Assembly (NCBI GenBank): GCA_002722595.1
Contig: PBMO01000015.1
Span: forward strand, 7,942-47,503
Length of the DNA: 39,562 nt
From: Methanobacteriota archaeon
Lineage (GTDB): Archaea > Thermoplasmatota > Poseidoniia > Poseidoniales > Thalassarchaeaceae
Reading direction: 5' to 3'
Both the position numbers and the translations under genes were made by a program. The notes beneath the pieces were generated by a model. The model saw only the letters and a program-made list of their open reading frames with translations. It was not told the origin of the DNA and made no database searches. Shown in pieces: positions 23,962-33,708 of this stretch. Numbering within the stretch: position 1 is the first letter of the stretch; each line of letters begins with the position of its first letter.

Positions 23962-26900
23962 ATGAGCGAAAAAAATCGAGAAAAGAGCATATTCTTGTCA
24001 TTTCTGATGCTTACTAGCATCATGATTGGCTTTGTAGGTGCGTTACCTACAGTTGCAGCAACCAACGAAACTTCTAGTGGTACAATTACTGCTAATCCAG
24101 AGATCTGGAGTGGCTCCCATACTGTGACTGGAGATATCGTTGTGGCAACTGGTGGACGCTTAGTCATCCAACCAGGGACCACTATTACAATGCCAAATGG
24201 GACAATGATTGATGTGCGTGGCGGTATCTGTGCAGGTGATGTGGCCTGTGGTGCAAATGGTATGGCAAGCAATTCATCTAGAATCACATTCAATTGGCAA
24301 GATCCAGCGGACCCTGAAGCAATTGGTAGTTGTTATGGGATATTCAACAACAATCACTACAACCGGGATCCTTCCTGCAATGAGGGAATCCTTCTTCGAA
24401 GCACAGTCGATATTGGGGCCACTAAATTGAATCATGTGACAATTAACAATGCGTATGGGATGCCTCTTTGGGTTCCAGAAATATCTGAAGTCAGATATGG
24501 TTCATTGGTGACAGAAGGCGCGAGCCCAACTCTCACTGGAATGAAATTCACGGGTATAAACACAACCAGTTTGCTGATTTTGAATCTGGCGCGCCCCAAT
24601 ATTGTGGGCGGAGAATTTACTGTTGGTGATGACGATTCATCGTTAGTTGGTTCAGCAATTCAGGCATATGGTGCAGGGAGCTCGTTACAGCCGCTTACAA
24701 TTACAAATGCGATTTTCACGGGTACAGAAAACGGTTGTGGACAGAATAACGACGGGCGCTATGGAATCTGGGCCGAAGAGTCATTTGTTGATATTCAGTA
24801 CTCTGTAATTGATGGTGGAGATTATGGTTTCCGTTTAGATAATTCAGCAGGCCAGGTTAGTTCTTCTACAATCACGACTACGTGCAATGGAATCGATATA
24901 AACAACAAAAAAAGGGCAGGTGACCTGTCTTACAAATTGACAGTAACTGGCAATAGTATCGAAACTGACGAGAGGTCTCCACTAACAGCCTACAACTTCG
25001 CTTGGGTAGATTTCAACAACAATGTCATATCGGGTGCTTCAGAGGGCTCTGGAATCCAAATTTCCCAAAGCCAAGTCAATATCAATGGTGGCGCAATAGG
25101 GCCAATTGGTGGATGGAACGGGATCTGGTCGATTGGCGAAAGTGATGTCCGTATCGAGAATGTCACAATTCAGGATACTGCACAGGAGCCCCTTGTTGCT
25201 GGCCAATACCCATGGGGTAGTGAAGGCTGGAAGACATTAACTGAAAATCGAATGTATGTTGCTAATTCCGTGATTACTGGGCAACCTTCGGGATGCACAA
25301 GTGTGAAGTTGTGGAATGGAGATTTCGGTTGTCCAGGTATACATGCATACGGGGCATCAGTTTCTCTGATGAATAATCAGTTTGACATTTCAGGAGGCGG
25401 TGATGGTATTCGTGCAGTAGGTTCTATCCTAGATGTCAGAAACAATGATTTCAATGTATCAGGGACTGGTGCCACAATTAAGCACCATGATACTAAGGTG
25501 GCAGGTTCTCAGCAGTATGGCAGTTTAGGATTCTTTTCGATGAATAATTGGATGGGGGTTGGTCAAACCTATAACATCACTAAGAGCAGTGTTACTGTTC
25601 AGTCTGAGAATATCCCCATACCTAGTCAATCAGTCAATACATCTGACCCTGCGACGTTGAGATGGGAAGGCAGACAATCATGCCCTGGTTGTTCCGACAC
25701 GACTGGGGGCGATTGGGCCACCCAAGTTTTGGTTCCTGAAACCAAGATATGGCCACCTCAGGAATTCCCATTGGCACTTGAAATGACAAATAACTCAACG
25801 GTTTTCACATATTCTAATCTAACTGGTTTGGATACATCCAACATCTACATCGACGTATCTCCTTCGAAGTGGGCTGTTCAGATTAGGAAGGCAGAAATTG
25901 TTAAATTCAGAACTATAGTTGAAGGCGTGCGTGTAGGTGGGACAAGTGTCTTGGTTGAGGACAGTCATGGCGATGACATTTACAGTCTGACAACCGATTC
26001 CCAAGGCTGGACTCCTGAAATCTCATTGGCAAGTGATTTCCATTTGGATTTTAGAGGCAATGGGGATAATCCTGATCGATATGCAGATGATGCTGGTGAA
26101 AATTCATGCAGTGATGGAATAGATAATGATGGGGATTTAATTTATGATTTAGATGACCCGGATTGCAATGCAGGCGCCAATAGTCGTGAAATGTCTCTCT
26201 ACTATGTAACAGCGTATAAGTTTGGAAAGGGATACAAGAAGTACAGTTTAGTGATGACGAGCCAAACGGGTGTTCTGTCAGAAATTATTCCTTTGGAGAA
26301 CATGGATCCCACGGTTTCGGTAAGTCAAAATGATGGTCATTCATTCAAGCGTTCAGTCAACTTTACCGGTTCAGCACATGATGGCATGTGGGCTGGAATT
26401 TATGGTTCTGATGATTTAGCACAGTGGGATCAGCAAGGTATTGTTGAACAGGTTCAGGTCAAAGACCCCTTCACTAGTGATTGGCTTGATGCACGCCTTG
26501 CAACAGATTCCAGCGGTGCAAATGGCGAAGTCACTTACAATAATCATCCATTTAGAAACTGGTATTTTGAATATGATATGAGTGATCAACCAGAAGGAGA
26601 TTATACGTTTGAATTTAGAGCGTTTGATGGCGTTGCTGAATCACAAATAGTCACCCGTACAATAAAACTCAACACAGAACCTCCAACAATTTGGGTTGAT
26701 GGACCAGCGGATAATTCTGTTATTGATGAAGGCGTTATCCAATTCACTGGACGTGCATCAGATTCATACAGTGGTATTTTTGGTAGTGATATTCAGCGAA
26801 TTTGGTTTGAGGTTGAAGGACCAAATAATTACTACAATTTGTTTGACAAACCCGGTGGGACTGCTTGGTCAGCTGATTGGAACGTAGGCCATTTACCATC

Positions 26901-28332
26901 AGGCAGTTACGTCGTGAAAATATGGGCTAGTGACTCAGCCTTTTGTCTGAACACACCAGATGAATGTAATGAAGTAACACTCAACCTAGAGTTTGACAAT
27001 GAAAATGCACTACCTGTTGTCCAATTATTGACACCATTTGAAGGCCAAGTCATTACTTCAAGCGATGACACTCTGCTGAGTGGTGTTGCAAGGGATACAG
27101 ATGGGACCGTCACCAAAGTCGAAATCACAATCAGGGATCCGCAAGCAGGAATTGATCCTGATGGAACGGGTTTCCTGCGACTTCCTGATGGCCCCCACTC
27201 TCTCGTGACAGACATTCAACCGAGTGGTGGTTGGGCCACAGCTTGGGACACAACTCAATTAGTTCACAATTACAATTACATTGTCGAAGCGCGGTCATTT
27301 GATGGTTTCCAGTACAGTGACGCATCATCTGTTCAGATCAAGATTGATAATCCACCTAATCAGGACAACAATCGCCCACAGTTTGATTCCACTAACTGGC
27401 CAGATAGCATCACAATTTTCTGTGAGGAAACAGGTACATCTGCAGACCGTTGTGGAAACGGAAAGTCGATTGATTTAACACAGTATTTCTCTGATTCGGA
27501 TTCCGGAGATAGTCTACAATATTACGTCCTTGACCAAGATATTGCTGCTGATAATGATCATGTTTTGATCAAGGTAGATGACAGTGGGGTTGCTACATTC
27601 AACCCAATCGACATGTCGTATACTTACTCAGATATGGCTGATTGGTCTCTTCAGAATGTCATATTCCAAGTGAGGGACACTGCCGGCAGTACTGCATCTT
27701 CAGCACCGATTGATTTCGATGTTGTTGGAGTTTCCTTCTCCTCACAATGTGCAGGTTTAATGGTCGATGGGCAATTCGAATCAGGATGTCCTGACGAATT
27801 AACGAAATCAGATACACTGGTTTATTCTGGCTCTGGAAGGCCATCTGTCACAATTATCGGTGAGACTGAGGCTGGTTTGCGTTTAGCAAGCACAGTTGTT
27901 CAAGACGACGGCACATGGATGATGGAAATTCCTGCCAGCCGCTTAGAGCAAGGTGATAACACGATAATTTTCGAATATGGTACAATTGAGCAACCGAAAA
28001 ACGAGGATTCGGTAGTGAATCTTGGAGGAACTTCTGATAGTGGTTCAGCACTTACCACAATATTGGTAATTATTGCAATAATTGTCATTATTGCAGTTCT
28101 AGGAGGGGTATTCGTCTTCTTCTTTGTGGAGTTTGAGGAAGAGCCAGAAGAAATGATGGAACCTGTTGCTGAAGCCGATCCATATGCGTGGGCAAAGCAG
28201 AACCAACAGGAACAGGCAGCCCCTCAACCAGTAGTACAACAGCAACCCGTGGCAGCTGAACCGGTGGTGTCTGGATATCCTGGTTGGAAATGGGATTCAG
28301 AACAGAACAAATGGGTTCCAGATAACCAGTGA
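23962..28332 (+). CDS. Beta-helix surface protein with Ig-like modules and membrane anchor
   Basis: 1456 residues, extracellular. A signal peptide (hydrophobic core FLSFLMLTSIMIGFVGALP, cut near TVAATN) leads into a right-handed beta-helix of roughly residues 45-560. Its short repeats include GGRLVIQPGTTITMPNG, IWAEESFVDIQYSVIDGGDYGF, GIHAYGASVSLMNNQFDI and ILDVRNNDFNVSG. Near 710-735 is an Asp-rich calcium-site motif, CSDGIDNDGDLIYDLDDPDC. Next come several Ig/cadherin-like modules (PPTIWVDGPADNSVIDEG, LPVVQLLTPFEGQVI), then a membrane helix near 1366-1392. The cytoplasmic tail is Glu-rich, then Gln/Pro-rich, and ends in GYPGWKWDSEQNKWVPD, which resembles DUF2510-type Trp motifs. Beta-helices often bind or cleave polysaccharide, but no catalytic site is evident. 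ATG 23962 gives the signal peptide; an upstream GTG at 23920 does not improve it. Confidence 0.83.
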   Translation: MSEKNREKSIFLSFLMLTSIMIGFVGALPTVAATNETSSGTITANPEIWSGSHTVTGDIVVATGGRLVIQPGTTITMPNGTMIDVRGGICAGDVACGANGMASNSSRITFNWQDPADPEAIGSCYGIFNNNHYNRDPSCNEGILLRSTVDIGATKLNHVTINNAYGMPLWVPEISEVRYGSLVTEGASPTLTGMKFTGINTTSLLILNLARPNIVGGEFTVGDDDSSLVGSAIQAYGAGSSLQPLTITNAIFTGTENGCGQNNDGRYGIWAEESFVDIQYSVIDGGDYGFRLDNSAGQVSSSTITTTCNGIDINNKKRAGDLSYKLTVTGNSIETDERSPLTAYNFAWVDFNNNVISGASEGSGIQISQSQVNINGGAIGPIGGWNGIWSIGESDVRIENVTIQDTAQEPLVAGQYPWGSEGWKTLTENRMYVANSVITGQPSGCTSVKLWNGDFGCPGIHAYGASVSLMNNQFDISGGGDGIRAVGSILDVRNNDFNVSGTGATIKHHDTKVAGSQQYGSLGFFSMNNWMGVGQTYNITKSSVTVQSENIPIPSQSVNTSDPATLRWEGRQSCPGCSDTTGGDWATQVLVPETKIWPPQEFPLALEMTNNSTVFTYSNLTGLDTSNIYIDVSPSKWAVQIRKAEIVKFRTIVEGVRVGGTSVLVEDSHGDDIYSLTTDSQGWTPEISLASDFHLDFRGNGDNPDRYADDAGENSCSDGIDNDGDLIYDLDDPDCNAGANSREMSLYYVTAYKFGKGYKKYSLVMTSQTGVLSEIIPLENMDPTVSVSQNDGHSFKRSVNFTGSAHDGMWAGIYGSDDLAQWDQQGIVEQVQVKDPFTSDWLDARLATDSSGANGEVTYNNHPFRNWYFEYDMSDQPEGDYTFEFRAFDGVAESQIVTRTIKLNTEPPTIWVDGPADNSVIDEGVIQFTGRASDSYSGIFGSDIQRIWFEVEGPNNYYNLFDKPGGTAWSADWNVGHLPSGSYVVKIWASDSAFCLNTPDECNEVTLNLEFDNENALPVVQLLTPFEGQVITSSDDTLLSGVARDTDGTVTKVEITIRDPQAGIDPDGTGFLRLPDGPHSLVTDIQPSGGWATAWDTTQLVHNYNYIVEARSFDGFQYSDASSVQIKIDNPPNQDNNRPQFDSTNWPDSITIFCEETGTSADRCGNGKSIDLTQYFSDSDSGDSLQYYVLDQDIAADNDHVLIKVDDSGVATFNPIDMSYTYSDMADWSLQNVIFQVRDTAGSTASSAPIDFDVVGVSFSSQCAGLMVDGQFESGCPDELTKSDTLVYSGSGRPSVTIIGETEAGLRLASTVVQDDGTWMMEIPASRLEQGDNTIIFEYGTIEQPKNEDSVVNLGGTSDSGSALTTILVIIAIIVIIAVLGGVFVFFFVEFEEEPEEMMEPVAEADPYAWAKQNQQEQAAPQPVVQQQPVAAEPVVSGYPGWKWDSEQNKWVPDNQ

Positions 28333-28418
28333 GGGTAATTTCCTCGCATGGGTCAAGATGGGGTTGCTGGCATCACTATCAAAAGGGAGTGCTGCCAAAT
28401 GTATGTCTGGTGGAAAGT

Positions 28419-30941
28419 ATGAGTCATCCAAGGCCAGGTGTTCAGGAGCGTATTCTCTTACATCTGAGAGACTATGCAGACTATACCGAATCAGTTGAGG
28501 TCCCCTTCGCTTTATCGCAAATGGGAATTGCGAATGCAGTTGCCATTGCTCGTAGCAATGTTCCACGCGCAATTGCAGGTTTGAAAGATGCCAATCATCT
28601 CATCGAACGTCAAGCACATGTCGCGGGCGTCAGCAGAAAGCGCAAGGCATATTTTCTCACCGATTCAGGTATGGTGCAAGCAGAAGAAGCCTGGCGTATT
28701 TTATCGGAACATCCAGTGAAAATAATTGATGGTGACGGGGCGACACACGCGACTACACTTGCCGGATCTATTGAGATGGCAACTTTTGCATTACGTGCAG
28801 TTGATGTTCTAAGGTACATGGATGATAATGGCTTACTGGATTTACGAACGCTAAACGAGGAATTAATTCAGAGGGATTTAGACAAGCATGTGGAAAAACA
28901 ATTAGTGACATCATTAGGTGATTTACCACGGACAAGAACATTTTTTGGAAGAGAAACGGAATTGGAAAATATTTGTGCTTTGCTAGATGCTCGTTCTTCT
29001 TGTCTGCTTCTACCAGGTATAGCAGGGATTGGAAAAACAGCTTTGGCAGGAAAAGTCATCGAACAGTACACCCATCGTCGCAATTTGATGTACCATCGTT
29101 GTCAAGATTGGGAGGGAAGTCGAGCTTTCCTTGAAGCTTGTGCAGAATGGCTATCGGCAATAGGCAATGATGATCTTTCAGATTATGTTCATGCCACTGC
29201 TGTACCTCAACCCTCGGTCGCGGTGAATTTGATTTCAGTCGCATTAAATGATGTGCCTGCGTTGATTGTGGTTGATGATTTACACAAGGTGAATGATGAT
29301 GCCTTGTATGCCATCATCCGAGGTTTGGCAATGCGAATGGGTGAAGCAGAACAATGTGGTCTTGTTTTATTCAGCCGTTCATATCGTGAAGTGGTTCCAC
29401 TGAAGGATGCAGAAGGTAAAATCTCAGCACTGGTTTTGCCACTTGAGGGCCTTGATCAGACAGCAAGTAGAAGTCTCTTAACTGCAATGCCTGACATAGA
29501 AATGTCGACATTCCTCCACATTTACACATTATCGCGTGGTCACCCATTGATTCTCCAACTTATCAATCGTGGTTCTGTTGGTTCGAAATTCCATGATTCG
29601 CTAGAAGCATTCGTTGAAGAAGAGATTTTCAGTCGCTTGTCTGGTGCGGAGAAGCGCGTTCTTGGAGCAATTGCGATATATCGTGAACCAATGCCACTTG
29701 AAGCACTTTCAAAGCACGATATAGAGGCTGATTTACTCGATGACTTGGTTGAAAAAGGATTGGCAAGGCAGGCCGATAGCGAAAATTACGATGTCCATGA
29801 TCTAGTTCGAGAATTTTTACTTAGAACACTTGACACCTCCACGGCGACTTCCTTACATGCTGCTGCTTGTGACTGGTACCGTAGGAGGAGAAATACCCCG
29901 GAGCAGAAGTTAGAATATATTTTCCATTTAGTTAATTCAGGCGATACAGACTCACTCGGAGATGTACTCGATGAAAGTGGTCGGGAGTTAGTTGAAAATG
30001 GGCATATGGAATTGCTACCATTGTTACAAGACTTGGAGAAAGATCATTTCGGCCCAAGAACTTGGGCTTCAATACTTGAAATGCGAGGCGATATTCTTTC
30101 CATACAGGGTCGCTGGGATGATGCTGAGAAAGAGTATGAAGAGGCCCTACCACTAGTAAAGAAGCATAAAGTCAAGGAAATCGAAGGACGTATCCTATCT
30201 AGTAAGGCAGATCTTTCGGTTCATCGTGGTGATTCAGATAGTGCCTTAGAATTACATCGGAATGCCCTAGAGATATTCATTGATTTGGGTAATGCTATGG
30301 GTGCGGCTCGAACATACACCAATATGGGTTTTATCTTCAGGCACAAGAAGGATATGAAACGAGCACTGGAAGTGTATGGGAATGTAGAGGAATTACTCTC
30401 TACCGAAGCAAACCCAGAACTTGTCGATGTTAGAATCAAGTTGGCATCTGCTCTTTTGGAAATGGGCGAAGTAGATCGCTCTAGGGAGCATGCACTGACA
30501 TCATTTGAAGAAACAGAAAATGGAGATGATTTAGGTCTACATGCTCGTTCTCGGGCAGTACTCGGTCGTCTTTATGCAAGAACTGGCGACCCTGACCTAG
30601 CCTTGCATCATTATACTGAGGCACTAAAACAAATGGCAGAGGAAACCAACCAAAGAAGTGCTGTAGAAGTTACAATTCTACTAGGTGAAGCATTATCCGA
30701 TGCTGGCCGTTCTGATGAGGCAGTAGAGCATTATCTTGATGGCCTTGCTATGGCCGAAGCAAATGACTTCCGCCCACTAATTGGTGAGTTGTTAGCACGT
30801 TTGGGTGAATCGGCACCCGAAAAGGCAGAACGCATGAACTATTTGCAACGTGCTTTGACAGTTTTCCGAGAACTCGGTGCTGGTGCCCGTATGCGTGAAG
30901 TTCAGACTCAGATGCATCGCGCAATCATGGGGGGGCATTAG
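28419..30941 (+). CDS. wHTH-STAND NTPase-TPR protein (MalT/NB-ARC-like)
   Basis: 840 residues, cytoplasmic. Residues about 1-100 form a winged-helix-like DNA-binding region (PGVQERILLHLRDY, SNVPRAIAGLKDANHLIE, RKRKAYFLTDSG). A linker leads to a STAND-class NTPase that starts at FFGRETELENICALL. Walker A is GIAGIGKT (200-207) and Walker B is ALIVVDDLH (281-289); GLVLFSRSYREV resembles the sensor-1 strand, and a winged helix with DVHDLVREFLLR follows. TPR-like helices fill about 547-835 (DILSIQGRWDDAEKEYEEAL, NMGFIFRHKKDMKRALEVYGNVEEL). Such proteins act as ligand-gated oligomeric switches, as transcription regulators (MalT) or in antiviral defence. The N-terminal wHTH favours regulation. ATG 28419 follows GGTGGAAAGT; a GTG at 28329 overlapping the previous stop is an alternative. 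Confidence 0.85.
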   Translation: MSHPRPGVQERILLHLRDYADYTESVEVPFALSQMGIANAVAIARSNVPRAIAGLKDANHLIERQAHVAGVSRKRKAYFLTDSGMVQAEEAWRILSEHPVKIIDGDGATHATTLAGSIEMATFALRAVDVLRYMDDNGLLDLRTLNEELIQRDLDKHVEKQLVTSLGDLPRTRTFFGRETELENICALLDARSSCLLLPGIAGIGKTALAGKVIEQYTHRRNLMYHRCQDWEGSRAFLEACAEWLSAIGNDDLSDYVHATAVPQPSVAVNLISVALNDVPALIVVDDLHKVNDDALYAIIRGLAMRMGEAEQCGLVLFSRSYREVVPLKDAEGKISALVLPLEGLDQTASRSLLTAMPDIEMSTFLHIYTLSRGHPLILQLINRGSVGSKFHDSLEAFVEEEIFSRLSGAEKRVLGAIAIYREPMPLEALSKHDIEADLLDDLVEKGLARQADSENYDVHDLVREFLLRTLDTSTATSLHAAACDWYRRRRNTPEQKLEYIFHLVNSGDTDSLGDVLDESGRELVENGHMELLPLLQDLEKDHFGPRTWASILEMRGDILSIQGRWDDAEKEYEEALPLVKKHKVKEIEGRILSSKADLSVHRGDSDSALELHRNALEIFIDLGNAMGAARTYTNMGFIFRHKKDMKRALEVYGNVEELLSTEANPELVDVRIKLASALLEMGEVDRSREHALTSFEETENGDDLGLHARSRAVLGRLYARTGDPDLALHHYTEALKQMAEETNQRSAVEVTILLGEALSDAGRSDEAVEHYLDGLAMAEANDFRPLIGELLARLGESAPEKAERMNYLQRALTVFRELGAGARMREVQTQMHRAIMGGH

Positions 30942-31405
30942 AACCCTGGTTGCTCAATTTGTAGTGTAACTTGACCAGATTCTAATACTACCCAGATTGT
31001 TTCAACTCCACCCAGATTTACAACTCCTGAATGGTTGGTGGCAGCTGCTGCGGATATTGGTTGACTTGTGCGGTAGTATTGTTGTCCATCCGATAGGTGG
31101 ACAGCATCATCAGTAAGCCACATTTCGATATCCAACCCAACTGCAGAAGAAAGATGCAGACTTATTGGTTCTGCATATTTTGCACTTGGATCTATTCGTG
31201 CTGCTTCATCAGCTCTCTCTACTGCGGCTCCTACTGCAAGAAGATTCTCTTCAAGTGCTTCTTCAGTCCAACGGTCCTGTGTTGAGACCTCGAGGTCCCA
31301 AACCCAGATTGAAAATGCAGAGAGGAACATCAATCCAAGTAAAAATGTGAAAACATAACCAATTTCAGTGGCTGCAGCATTTTCATCCTTTTGCAAACGC
31401 CTCAT
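30938..31405 (-). CDS. Small pilin-like protein with type IV pilin N-terminus
   Basis: 155 residues. The N-terminus MRRLQKDENAAATEIGYVFTFLLGLMF has the archaeal type IV pilin layout: a short basic leader, an acidic pair, then a hydrophobic helix (about 13-32) beginning with a small residue. A prepilin peptidase (PibD/FlaK class) would cut the leader, and the helix would pack in a pilus core or sit in the membrane. The rest is a small acidic soluble domain with no recognised family. Its start overlaps the stop of the upstream gene as ATGA, so it is the last gene of a translationally coupled three-gene operon. Its TAA overlaps the TAG of the convergent STAND gene by 4 bases. A longer start at 31444 lies inside the neighbouring gene and is unlikely. 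Confidence 0.75.
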   Translation of the reverse strand: MRRLQKDENAAATEIGYVFTFLLGLMFLSAFSIWVWDLEVSTQDRWTEEALEENLLAVGAAVERADEAARIDPSAKYAEPISLHLSSAVGLDIEMWLTDDAVHLSDGQQYYRTSQPISAAAATNHSGVVNLGGVETIWVVLESGQVTLQIEQPGF

Positions 31406-33708
31406 GCAATCGAACCCCCTAGTGATGTCTGGCTGGAAATGCAAGCCATTTGCAGGTTGAACAGAACCGGTCCACCTCCAGCATGGTATACTACTTCAGG
31501 CATCGTCGGAGAGGTCTGAACCCAACCCACATAATCTGACAATGTGTCTAATTGGCCAGGGAATGCCAACCAATCTGAAGAGTAGTCAGCATCTGCTGCA
31601 CTTTCTGCGGCGATGGTTAGTGCATACGGCCCATCCCACCCCCTGCGCACTTGGTGCGCAGATAGTGAGGTAATCTGTTCCCTCCCCTCCAATGAGAGTG
31701 TTAATTCTAATTCTGTCGATCCAAGTACTGAATCTCCAGTTGGGACCGTTACTGGTACTGTGGCTGCTAAGCGAGGCCCTGGGCCTTCTCGCGATGCAGG
31801 AGGCCGCAAAACATCTGGTTGATACTCAGGATGATTTGTACCAACAAAACCTCCCTGTGTCAGGATTTGTAAATCAGATACACTAGAATCAAATGTGTAT
31901 GTTAGTCTCGGCATATGGAATGCCCATGCACTAGCAATTACTGTATTCGGTTCACCATTATATTCGCCACGTATTTCCATTTGCAAGCCGAAGAAATGGG
32001 ACCCATCCTTCCAAGAACTGAGAATATCGCTTTCCTTGTAATTATGAACCGAAATCCAAGGTAGTGTGACATCAATCCAGCCTGATGCCCTCATGCCAAT
32101 CACAATACAACGATCTGCTCCATCATCCTGTATTCCAATAGCACCACTATCGCCTGTTGATGAAAATATTCGTAATGAACCAGATGTCGCGTCCACCGAA
32201 AATGCGCCAATGTGATTTGAATCAATGGAGTGAATAGTTGAATCATCGCTGTGATTGATTGTTTGTTCTTGACTAGTTGCAGTATTCCACGTAGTTCGAG
32301 GCCCAGCGGGTTGGAGGATGAGACTTGTTTCCCCTACTGCCGGTGTTGCTGAATCGCCCCCACTTTTCGGTGGGTAAAATTTCCATTCAGCCCCTGATGT
32401 TCTGCCCGTGTCTGCAGCAGGAATCATGGTTAAGCTACCTGGCCTCCATGATGTTGCATGGTTAGCATTAGAGTCAAGAGTTTGAGAATCCAAAACCCAC
32501 TCGATTTGAATTGGGTCTGATCCTTCTATCCACGATAGGGAGTCTGATGTCCATGGGATTCGGATACTGGAGTACCCCGAAATTGCCTGATAGAGGTTCC
32601 CAATTTTAGCTGTAGTTGACGTGGGGCTAGGGTTGTTGATTATCAGAGTTCCATCCATTGCAGGAGGGCGGAAATTTTTTCCTGTCCAAGATCCAGTTCT
32701 ATCTGGCCAAGAAATCGCTCCGGGCCCTTCTCCATCTAACTCAGCGGATTCTCCCCAGCGTACAACCAGTGAGGCATCGCTTGAGGTTCTTAGAACCAAT
32801 TTTTCAGGTTCACTAGTCACTAACTCTTGCGTCCATGTGTGGACATTTGGTAGTGCCCCCTCTGGATTTTGTTCGACGTAGAGAGAAGTTGATTGCCCAT
32901 TTCCTGATTCGGAACCAATCTCCCATTGCACTGTGAACGGGTTGTCAGATTCAACCTGCAGAACATGCGACCCTCCAATAAGTGGAACAGACCAAATTCT
33001 TCCTAGCCCAGAATCAGGATTTTCCATGTCTGTATTAGCGATAAACGCTCCACCTTGTCCATGCCAAACAATGACATTCAGTGGCATCTCAGAGTGTATC
33101 CAAGATTCTCCTGTACTGCTGTCGGTATTCTGAATCCAAGTATCACTACTAGAGATTAGATATTCAGTCTCAATTCCACCCTGTTCAAAGGTTAGTGATT
33201 TGGAGCCCAGTACTGAAGTCAGGGTGTTTGATGGGGTCGCAGTAATTGTTGCATTGATAAGTGGTATTCGGTAATGGTGGAGTGATTCTTCAGAAGCATG
33301 CAAATCTGTCGCACAAAGGCTATTTACAGGATATTCTGGATGACGTATTCGCATTTCTTGGTCTAGATCAAGAGCACCTTCTATTCTGAATGTAGTGTCT
33401 GGAATATGTGTTGCAGAGTACCAACTACCACCTTCAAACATTTGCCATCCAAGCTGCCCAGTATGTGGCCTCATGGTCAGCAGTGCTGAATCACCCGGAG
33501 TTCCGGATTCACTGAGGCGCTCAGTTTCCTTTGCTAAATCTTCCATTTGCCCAACCATGTTTTCTCGTTCGACAGCACCGTGAAGCTCATCAATTACGGG
33601 TATGACTGTGACCATCATTCCTGAAATAATGGTAATCACACCAGCGAATAGGAGGACTGTGGCGATGGCTGCAGAAACAGCATCTTCATCACACTCTCGC
33701 CTAATCAA
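31402..33708 (-). CDS. Large pilin-like protein (768 residues)
   Basis: The N-terminus MIRRECDEDAVSAAIATVLLFAGVI matches the archaeal pilin/DUF1628 pattern (DExAVSxxI): a short basic leader and a hydrophobic segment at about 10-38. A heptad-like stretch (ELHGAVERENMVGQMEDLAKETERLSE) follows. The remainder is a long beta-rich domain full of Ser, Thr and Trp, ending SQTSLGGSIA. Archaeal pilins are normally about 120-250 residues, so this is far larger. It may be a minor, tip-located adhesin or a membrane-tethered surface protein that uses the pilin export route. Paired cysteines occur (NSLCATD and DRCIVIG). The ATG overlaps the upstream stop, and the stop overlaps the next ATG. Confidence 0.75.
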   Translation of the reverse strand: MIRRECDEDAVSAAIATVLLFAGVITIISGMMVTVIPVIDELHGAVERENMVGQMEDLAKETERLSESGTPGDSALLTMRPHTGQLGWQMFEGGSWYSATHIPDTTFRIEGALDLDQEMRIRHPEYPVNSLCATDLHASEESLHHYRIPLINATITATPSNTLTSVLGSKSLTFEQGGIETEYLISSSDTWIQNTDSSTGESWIHSEMPLNVIVWHGQGGAFIANTDMENPDSGLGRIWSVPLIGGSHVLQVESDNPFTVQWEIGSESGNGQSTSLYVEQNPEGALPNVHTWTQELVTSEPEKLVLRTSSDASLVVRWGESAELDGEGPGAISWPDRTGSWTGKNFRPPAMDGTLIINNPSPTSTTAKIGNLYQAISGYSSIRIPWTSDSLSWIEGSDPIQIEWVLDSQTLDSNANHATSWRPGSLTMIPAADTGRTSGAEWKFYPPKSGGDSATPAVGETSLILQPAGPRTTWNTATSQEQTINHSDDSTIHSIDSNHIGAFSVDATSGSLRIFSSTGDSGAIGIQDDGADRCIVIGMRASGWIDVTLPWISVHNYKESDILSSWKDGSHFFGLQMEIRGEYNGEPNTVIASAWAFHMPRLTYTFDSSVSDLQILTQGGFVGTNHPEYQPDVLRPPASREGPGPRLAATVPVTVPTGDSVLGSTELELTLSLEGREQITSLSAHQVRRGWDGPYALTIAAESAADADYSSDWLAFPGQLDTLSDYVGWVQTSPTMPEVVYHAGGGPVLFNLQMACISSQTSLGGSIA

